From contig CM076990.1 of NCBI GenBank assembly GCA_039090855.1, positions 202,063,232 through 202,127,231 on the forward strand: a stretch of 64,000 nucleotides of DNA, in the 5' to 3' direction. The stretch comes from Macrothele yani (taxonomy: Eukaryota; Arthropoda; Arachnida; Araneae; Macrothelidae). Shown here piece by piece: positions 57,764-64,000 of the stretch. The notes below the pieces were generated by a model, which was not told where the DNA came from, made no database searches, and saw nothing but the letters and a program-made list of their open reading frames with translations. Both the position numbers and the translations under genes were made by a program. Each line of letters starts with the position of its first letter. The first letter of the stretch is position 1.

Positions 57764-59050
57764 GGGCGATCAAAAAGTTCCAAGACTAGGTACATAGCGT
57801 GCCAACAGATGGCAGTATGCGGATGCGCGAGCAGCGGTCGAGGGCATAGACCTTCATGAGTCATTGTGCCGAGTGGCATCGTTCTGTGAACATTGGGAGC
57901 TGTGCTACACGATATATGGTGACCAGGTGCAGAACACAGCTGTGATTTTGGTTTGGACTGCAAACTAGAGCAGCGAGCGAACATCAAATTCTGTGTCAAA
58001 CTCGGCAAATCGCGAACAGATACGCATGAAATGTTGCGGCAGGCTTATGGCAATGAAGCAATGAGTCGTGCGAGGTGTTTTGAGTGGCACTTGCGCTTCA
58101 AGAGCGGCACTGGAAGACGACAAGAGGTCAGGGCGACCGTCCACGAACAAAACCCCTAAAAATGTGGACAAAATTAGGGAACTGGAGCACGAGGATCATC
58201 GGAGAACCATTCAAGACACTGCTACCATCGTCAATGTGTCATACAGAACAGTGTAAGAAAGTCTGACGTCGGTTTTGAATATGCACCGCATTGCTGCAAA
58301 GTTTGTGCCAAAGATTCTGAACCCTGAACACATGGCGCGCCGTGTCGAACTCTGTCAAGATCTTCTTCAGCAGGTGGTGAATGAACCAATGTTCCTGTCA
58401 CGGGACATTACTAGTGACGAGACTTGGGTCTACGGTTACGACCCGGAGACCAAACAACAGTCGTCACAGTGGAAGAGCTTGGCATCTCCACGACCGAAGA
58501 AGGCCCGACAGGTCCGGAGCCCAACCAAAAGCATGTTCTTCAGCATTCGTGGGGTTGTGCACCATAAATTCATCCCCCAGGGCCATTTACGTCACCGCCC
58601 TTTCCTACTGCAATGTTCTGCGGCATCATAGGGAGGACATTTGCAGCAAACAAACTGAAATGTGACGCAGGGGCGATTTCCTGCTCCATCACGACAATGC
58701 AGTAGCTCACAGGGCATTAGCAAGACATCAGTTTTGCAGTCACGACAACATGACTACCCTTCCTCACCGGATTTGGCCCCCTGCGACTTCTTTCTGTTCC
58801 CGAAGGTGAAGCCGAAGCTCAAGGGTCGCTATTTTGAAACCGTGGACGAGATCCAGCGTGAACTGCAGATGGTGCTTGACACGATTCTCGAACAGGACTT
58901 CCAGGGAGCGTTCCAACAGTGGCAAAAACGCTGGCAGCGGTGTATCACTGCCCAAGGAGACTACTTTGAGAGAGATCGTAGCCAGACTTAAGCAACGTAA
59001 GTACTTTCTTGTATATCAGCCTAGTCTCAGAACTTTTTGATCGGACCTCG
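57764..59050 (+). mobile_element. Mariner transposon, nearly full length, decayed
   Basis: Inverted ends: GGGCGATCAAAAAGTTCCAA at 57764 and the complement of CGAGGTCCGATCAAAAAGTT ending 59050, both flanked by TA. The plus strand encodes EQRANIKFCVKLGKSRTDTH, MLRQAYGNEAMSRARCFEWH, RRTIQDTATIVNVSYRTV, DETWVYGYDPETKQQSSQW (first Asp), LHHDNAVAHRALARHQF (second) and SSPDLAPCDFFLFPKVK (third), then FQQWQKRWQRCITAQGDYFE. It is the DD34D arrangement of mariner. Several frameshifts are evident, for example near 58150 and 58620. A third mariner lineage within the window. Confidence 0.93.
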
Positions 59051-59795
59051 TATGTCTCAATATGTAAAACCACATCATAGAAGAAAGGGGGTTTATAGTG
59101 ATTTAAATTTACCAAAAGTGTGTCAGTCACTTGCCATTCATATCGCAATAGATTCAATAAGAAATCCACTCAAAACAGTGTTTATACATGGCAGCCTGAA
59201 ATGATTGCATGTTGCTGCAAAAACAAGCCTCCTAGCCACTGTTGTGAGAACCAAATATTCAGCACATTTTGGCACATCTTTCTCAAAAGTTCATAGAAGT
59301 CAGCAAATGCAAACAACCTGTGAGTTACAAGTGTCTCAGTCAAATGTGTGGCACATTTTACAAAAGAAATTTCCAATGCACGCACATTTGAAAGAGCCAT
59401 TTACTAATATACATATACTTATAAGCACTAAGTATTACCATCTTTTACTCATATCAATCATGAGCCTGGTAAAACAAAACAGAAAAAGTTAATTCCAATT
59501 ACATGTTGAATTGCAACATCTGATTCAACATGGTAAAAATGGGCTGCCATGGACTATCTTCAGGAATGAAGAAATCTTCCACCTAAACAGTAAACTCAAT
59601 AAACAAAGTAAACACCATAACAAGTTTTTGGAACTAAAAAGGACAGGCCAAAGGTAAACATTTTGTGCTCCATCTGTAGATCTGACACAGGGTACATTTG
59701 TTTTTTTCTTTTCTTCTTCATTCTTTTTTCATGGAAAACAACGTATTGGAATGCCATATCAAACTAAAACTGGTTGTTTCCTCAACTTCACAATG

Positions 59796-60789
59796 CATAC
59801 CTGTCAACTTTCAGAAACTGAAATCCGTAAAAAAAAATTGATATATTCGATGAAAAATTTAATTAATATCTTCGATTAAATTATTTATCTAGCATACTGA
59901 TTAAATGTAGCAAACACATCGATTAAAAGTCGATAGTTACACAAATCAAGTATTAACTTTCAATCGTTGCTTTATTACAGATCATTATTATTTTTGTGCG
60001 TTATTTTCTAAAATAAAAAGCTATCACACACATGCACAGTTTTATAATTAAGAATTCCATCCAAATCGGTCAATTTTCATGGAATTTATTGTGTGAAAAT
60101 TCTGATGAACAAATCTCACACATGTGCACGCTGTCCCCACGAGTGTTGATAAGCATTTTCAATAGCACTGGTCTACTACGCATCCCGAATAACATAACGA
60201 AATTTTGTCATGTTGGGGTATCAATTTGGGCTCAAAAAGTTCGCAGATTTAAAATCCATTTGAATTTTTTTTCTACGATAACAACATTCTGAGATAGCAT
60301 TTTGAACTAGGGGTAATAAAGACAGGTGCTCCAATGCCGGACAGACTGTGCCGGCCTACTTAGAAGTTGCAATTTGGGGGACAAATAATGCATTATCTGA
60401 AAAGGGGAGGAAGTAAACATAGCGAAAGACAGACAAGCCCAGCTGGGCAATTCAGTTTACGCACAGAGCAAGCTTTAATGTTTGAAGTAACACAAAACGA
60501 TAACCTCAAACATGTGGTAAAACTACAGATGAAATTTTCCCACAGCACGATTAGCTGAAAAGCAAGTTTATTCCTAACTTACATAGATGCTTTATTTTAA
60601 ATGGATTAAGTTAAATAAAAAAGTTCTAATGGTGGTGGTGCAAAATCATCAGGAGAAAAAAAAAAAAAAAAAAAAAATCTGGGTGAAAAACTAAATCCAT
60701 AAAATTAACATTTTCCCAGTAAAACCATAAAACAAGTAGCATTTCTGTAAATTTCATGGGTATTTAAATCGTAAAACCTGGCAGGTTTG
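59796..60789. mobile_element. TIR element, same family as 12729-15711
   Basis: The left end CATACCTGTCAACTTTCAG and the right end AACCTGGCAGGTTTG mirror the ends at 12729-15711. Internal sequence is shared too: CCAAATCGGTCAATTTTCAT (60062), TTCTACGATAACAACATTCT (60270), AAAATTAACATTTTCCC near 60700. It is 994 bp, about 2 kb shorter than the other copy, so an internally deleted non-autonomous form. No coding sequence remains. An A-run is at 60659-60677. Confidence 0.85.
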
Positions 60790-60964
60790 ACATTTCTTAA
60801 AGATGGTTCCCCACATCACGCTCCTGCAAAGTACAATGTTACATAGATGAGAAAATGCCAATGGTGTGACAAGATGTGGTGCCACAGATAACTTGAGGCT
60901 CTCGATATAGCCTCCAACAACATCACGGAATCATCAAGGATGAAGTCTATGCAGTGATAGAAAG

Positions 60965-61260
60965 TTACAAAACCATTTTTGGAGCAGGTAAAATACATTT
61001 TTGGAGCAGCAAAATGCATTTTTGGAGCAGGTGAAATACATTTTTGGAGCAGGTAAACTATATTTTTAGAGCAGGTAAACTATATTTTTAGAGCAGGTAA
61101 AATACATTTTTGGAGCAGGTAAAACACATAACACATTTTTGGAGCAGGTAAAATACATTTTTGGAGCAGCAAAATGTGTTTTTGGAGCAGGTGAAACATT
61201 TTTGGAGCAGATAAAATATATTTTTGGTGTAAGAAAACGTTTTTTAGAGCAGGTAAAATA
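60965..61260. repeat. 22-23 bp tandem minisatellite (TTTTTGGAGCAGGTAAAATACA)
   Basis: About thirteen imperfect units of TTTTTGGAGCAGG plus TAAAATACAT (variants: AGCAGCAAAATGCAT, ATTTTTAGAGCAGG). Located between the short TIR element and the zinc-finger fragment at 61.4-61.9 kb. No coding meaning seen. Confidence 0.85.
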
Positions 61261-61399
61261 TTAGTAGATAGAACAAACTCTTAAGCAAAAAATGTTTTGG
61301 AAATAGATGCACCCTACTCAAATTTAAAACATCTTGCATTGAAATACACACACACATATGCAAACATTTTAGTTTTCAAATAGATCAAAAAATTTGTAA

Positions 61400-61990
61400 C
61401 CATAGCAGGATTTTATTATTAAATCATTTATTTTACAAAAAAATGTTTAATTTTTTGCTGCTTTTCTCAATATTTAATTGCTCACTTCTATTCTTTTCTA
61501 TTTTTTTAAGATAGTTAGCAATGTTTTGTTTTGCTTCTTTTAATAGTATCTGTCCATTTTCTATTGCACTCATGTCTTTTTTTTATGCCACATTCAATGT
61601 TCATCTCAGCATTATTTAACATTTTATGAGGGAATCCAACTGCTGCAAATGTTCAGCTTCTTCCCATTTCAAATCACCTTGTGAACATTAAATTTCTTCT
61701 CTTTTTTGCTTGTTTTGCTGCATTTTTCTAGCACTAATCTGCTCTTGATATTTTTTCCATGATTCTTTATAAGCTGTCAGAAGTTTTTAGGTTACATTAA
61801 TTTTACTCACATCTCCATTTAATCTTTTGACATGATCTTTGTGTTTCTTGCTCTCTACATGACGCCTACAATCATCGCAACCGCCTTGTGACAGGCTAAA
61901 ATCGCAGCCACATGGCTTATAAAACGTGATTCAGCAAAACTTTAGATGCTTCATAAAAAGGCCATTCTTTACTATACATACCGCGATACA
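61400..61990 (-). pseudogene. Zinc-finger transposon protein fragment
   Basis: The minus strand reads CDFSLSQGGCDDCRRHVESK and KHKDHVKRLNGDVSKINVT around 61920-61800. DFSxxHGGxxDxxxHxxSKKH is the N-terminal zinc-finger segment of multicopy invertebrate transposon proteins related to hAT. A Lys-rich coiled coil follows with stops, much like the C-terminal end of the ORF at 7653-8264. The catalytic core is missing. It sits inside repeats and is non-functional. Confidence 0.5.
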
Positions 61991-62169
61991 CTTGATGATA
62001 AGTTCTATCTGACTTCGTACTTTTTGTTGTCATAGCTGTTTCACTGCTATGTTTAGTTTCGTTTTAATCTAAATTAACCCTTTCCACTCAAATAACTTTT
62101 CATCCATACTCACACAGAACTCGCATTTTTTTTTTTCTTTTCTGCAGTAGAGGCCACAACCTAGCAGTG

Positions 62170-62870
62170 AAAGCTCCGCTTTAGCTCGCCAGCACCAACA
62201 TACAAGCTATAGAGGCATCATCAGCGTGGCGGCTAACACCCGACCTATTCGGCAAAAAAGAAATGTCTTGCGAGCTATAGAGGCGTCATCAGCATGGAAG
62301 GTGCCACCCAACACTTGCGATATTTGGTGAAAAAGAAATGTCTCGCAAGTCCCGACACACGAGCTATAGGGGCGTAAAAGAGCACAGAAGATGACACCCG
62401 ACACGCAAGCTATTCGGAGAAAAAGAAATGTCTAGCGAGCGCCAACATGCGAGCTATAGAGGCTTCATCGGCATGGAGGGTGACACGCGAGATACTCGGC
62501 GGGGAAAAAAAATGTCTCGCAAGCCCCGACATACAAGCTATAGAGGCGTCCTAGACGTGGCAGATAACACCCGACACACGAGGTATTCGGTGAAAACGAA
62601 ATTCCTCGCGAGCGCCAACATGCGAGCCATAGAGGGGTCATCGGCATGGCGGCTGACACCCAACACACAGATGACGTTTCTTTTTCTTTATCCGGTGAAA
62701 AAGAAATGTCACGCGAGTCCCGACACGCGAGCTATAGGGGCGTCATTGGCGTGGCGAGTAACACCCGACCTATTCGACGAAAAAGAAATGTCTCGCGACC
62801 ACCAACATGCAAGCTACAAAGGCATCATCGGAGTGGTGGGTGAGCTATTTGGCGATTTCGTAATGTCGGG
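62170..62870. repeat. 75-105 bp tandem repeat, about 8 units
   Basis: The unit contains CGAGCTATAGAGGCGTCATC, GGCGTGGCGGCTAACACCCG, ATATTCGG and AAAAAGAAATGTCTCGCGAG. The AAATGTCT landmark recurs at about 62261, 62336, 62426, 62510, (62599), 62704 and 62786. GC-rich for this window. A 183-residue plus-strand ORF (62428-62979) runs through it and is an artefact of the repeat. It leads up to a TIR-like end at 63203-63227. Confidence 0.85.
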
Positions 62871-63202
62871 TGTCACCCGACAGTCAAGTGGAAAGGGCCA
62901 AAATGTTTGCACCGAAATTTTCACAAGCACAAAGCCACATGAAATCAATGTAAAGAGTTGGCAAAAGGCACTGAGCTGAGTTTCCTCTCGATTTTTGCGC
63001 ACAGTACTCTCTAATGGCTGTATGGGGAATCATGTGACAAACTCCGCCTCCGTTGGCAGGGGAAGTCAGAACATTGAAGGCGCATAAGAGACTATCTGTA
63101 AAGTGTGTTTTTTGACCAAAAGACAGTAAAAAAATAAAAATTGTGTACAGGGATCTTGCGAGGGCTTTTCCGTAGTTTTTTCGGGTGACTTCTGTAAAAC
63201 CG

Positions 63203-63227
63203 TAAGTGAAAATCCGTAAAAGTTGGC
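63203..63227. repeat. TIR-like end (CAGAGATGCCAAC)
   Basis: TCCGTAAAAGTTGGCATCTC followed by TG reads, complemented, as a left end of the CAGAnnTGCCAACTTTnACGG type. It marks the right boundary of the transposon that holds the zinc-finger fragment and minisatellites; the matching left end was not located. Confidence 0.5.
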
Positions 63228-64000
63228 ATCTCTGAATACCTATGAATCCTTTAGAAACAGAACCATTGTATCCTGCCATGGGAGAGCCATTTTCAGTCGT
63301 CCTTTGCGCCAACGAAATAGCTAATTAACTGATCTTACGCTGTATTTATGTAATCGTGCACCTCGCCCGGAATGAAATAACTGCGCTATCCCAAAATGCA
63401 GGGAAGGACATATAAACAATCTCAATTGCACAGCACTCCAAAAGACCACCAAACTATCAGTAAACAAGCTTCATCAGGATTTCATAATGTACAGCATCGT
63501 TTCTCCTACATACCACGTGATTACAACAAAACTCCTCCTTCATAAGCAAAAACAATTTCATTTCCTACATCGAGAAAATCGTTGTTTTCGTCACTTTTGC
63601 CGAAAAACAACGAATTAGATGGGAGGTGAAAAACATTCCGAAATTTTGGGAATGGCGGTACGGTACGTGTTGATTAAGCGTCGTTTTCACCAAATTACGC
63701 ATAGACCATAAAAAAGCGGCATTCGATTCGACGTTTAAAAGGGCACTTTTTACCGTGAAAACATTTTTTCCGCTCGGTAATTTTTGCTGTGGATTGCCGT
63801 TTCGGCGCAGTTGGGTGCAGATATTAACTTTTTTCGTAATTTGTAGCAGTTTGGTGCAAGATAATGAAATTGGCGCAAACTTTCCATCACTGAGTCTATG
63901 AAACATTCTGGATGAGTTAAAATGACATATCACAAACGCCATTCCGTGAACTTCACAAAGCAGCCTTAAGCAGCAGGGGAGGAGGCAGAATACAGTGTTG
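63228..64000. other. CpG-richer end with unknown ORF
   Basis: A 125-residue minus-strand frame (63942-63565) starts MAFVICHFNSSRMFHRL and is not recognisable. The patch is richer in CpG than the intron sequence and has an unusual number of ACG/TCG triplets. It might be part of a transposon or a promoter-side region. No ARID4-like exon could be found here. Confidence 0.35.

Noticed and set aside
60965..61260. CRISPR-like array
   Set aside because: The 23-bp units are directly adjacent with no unique spacers, in a clearly eukaryotic context.
62428..62979. 183-codon plus-strand ORF
   Set aside because: It runs through the 75-105-bp tandem repeat, has no known domain and changes sense between units.

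Overview
The window is intergenic and intronic DNA from an animal genome. It is AT-rich, has spliceosomal introns with GT/AG borders, and is packed with metazoan transposons (Tc1, mariner, Tigger, hAT, Penelope-like, R4-type LINEs, tRNA-derived SINEs). The ARID4 sequence and the TE mix (especially an arthropod-type repetitive ORF with an FCYVC motif) suggest an invertebrate, probably an arthropod. The species cannot be fixed from the sequence alone.

The only host gene I can support is a minus-strand ARID4/RBBP1-like chromatin gene (Drosophila hat-trick relative). Six exons lie at 57209-57088, 43893-43821, 37948-37854, 23844-23747, 18839-18662 and 5501-4127. Their splice phases match at every junction and together they encode a complete ARID DNA-binding domain followed by a long Lys/Glu-rich linker. 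The N-terminal Tudor/PWWP-like exons and the C-terminal chromo-barrel exons are not in the window. The Lys/Glu-rich exon holds eight copies of a 12-residue repeat and one apparent +1 frameshift in a homopolymer.

Everything else sits in the five introns (5-14 kb each) and the flanks, and consists mostly of decayed, often nested mobile elements. Region by region: 1-4.1 kb, a LINE fragment and a Tigger remnant; 5.8-9.5 kb, a LINE fragment and a Tc1 element split by a second TIR transposon; 11.2-18.4 kb, a Tigger, then a repetitive FCYVC-type ORF split by a 3-kb TIR transposon, then a Tc1; 19.3-23.5 kb, an R4-type LINE carrying a SINE, followed by a second truncated LINE; 24.8 and 26.4-27.0 kb, foldback elements; 27.2-35.4 kb, Tc1, hAT (8-bp target duplication), two mariners and a Penelope-like fragment; 38.5-44.5 kb, three LINE fragments and a 147-bp tandem array; 45-47 kb, a tandemly duplicated ORF, a SINE and a Tc1 fragment; 48.4-49.8 kb, a Penelope-like element between long inverted repeats; 50.1-54 kb, a Tc1 split by a TIR element that carries an 18-copy 114-bp satellite; 54.4-54.9 kb, a perfect 64-bp palindrome; 57.8-63.2 kb, mariner, TIR transposons and minisatellites.

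The most interesting signals are the SINE-head-derived 114-bp satellite, the large foldback at 26.4-27.0 kb, hammerhead-ribozyme-like cores in Penelope-type repeats, and a recurring CAGACCTGCCA-type TIR family. No operon, CRISPR array, genuine tRNA or rRNA gene was seen.
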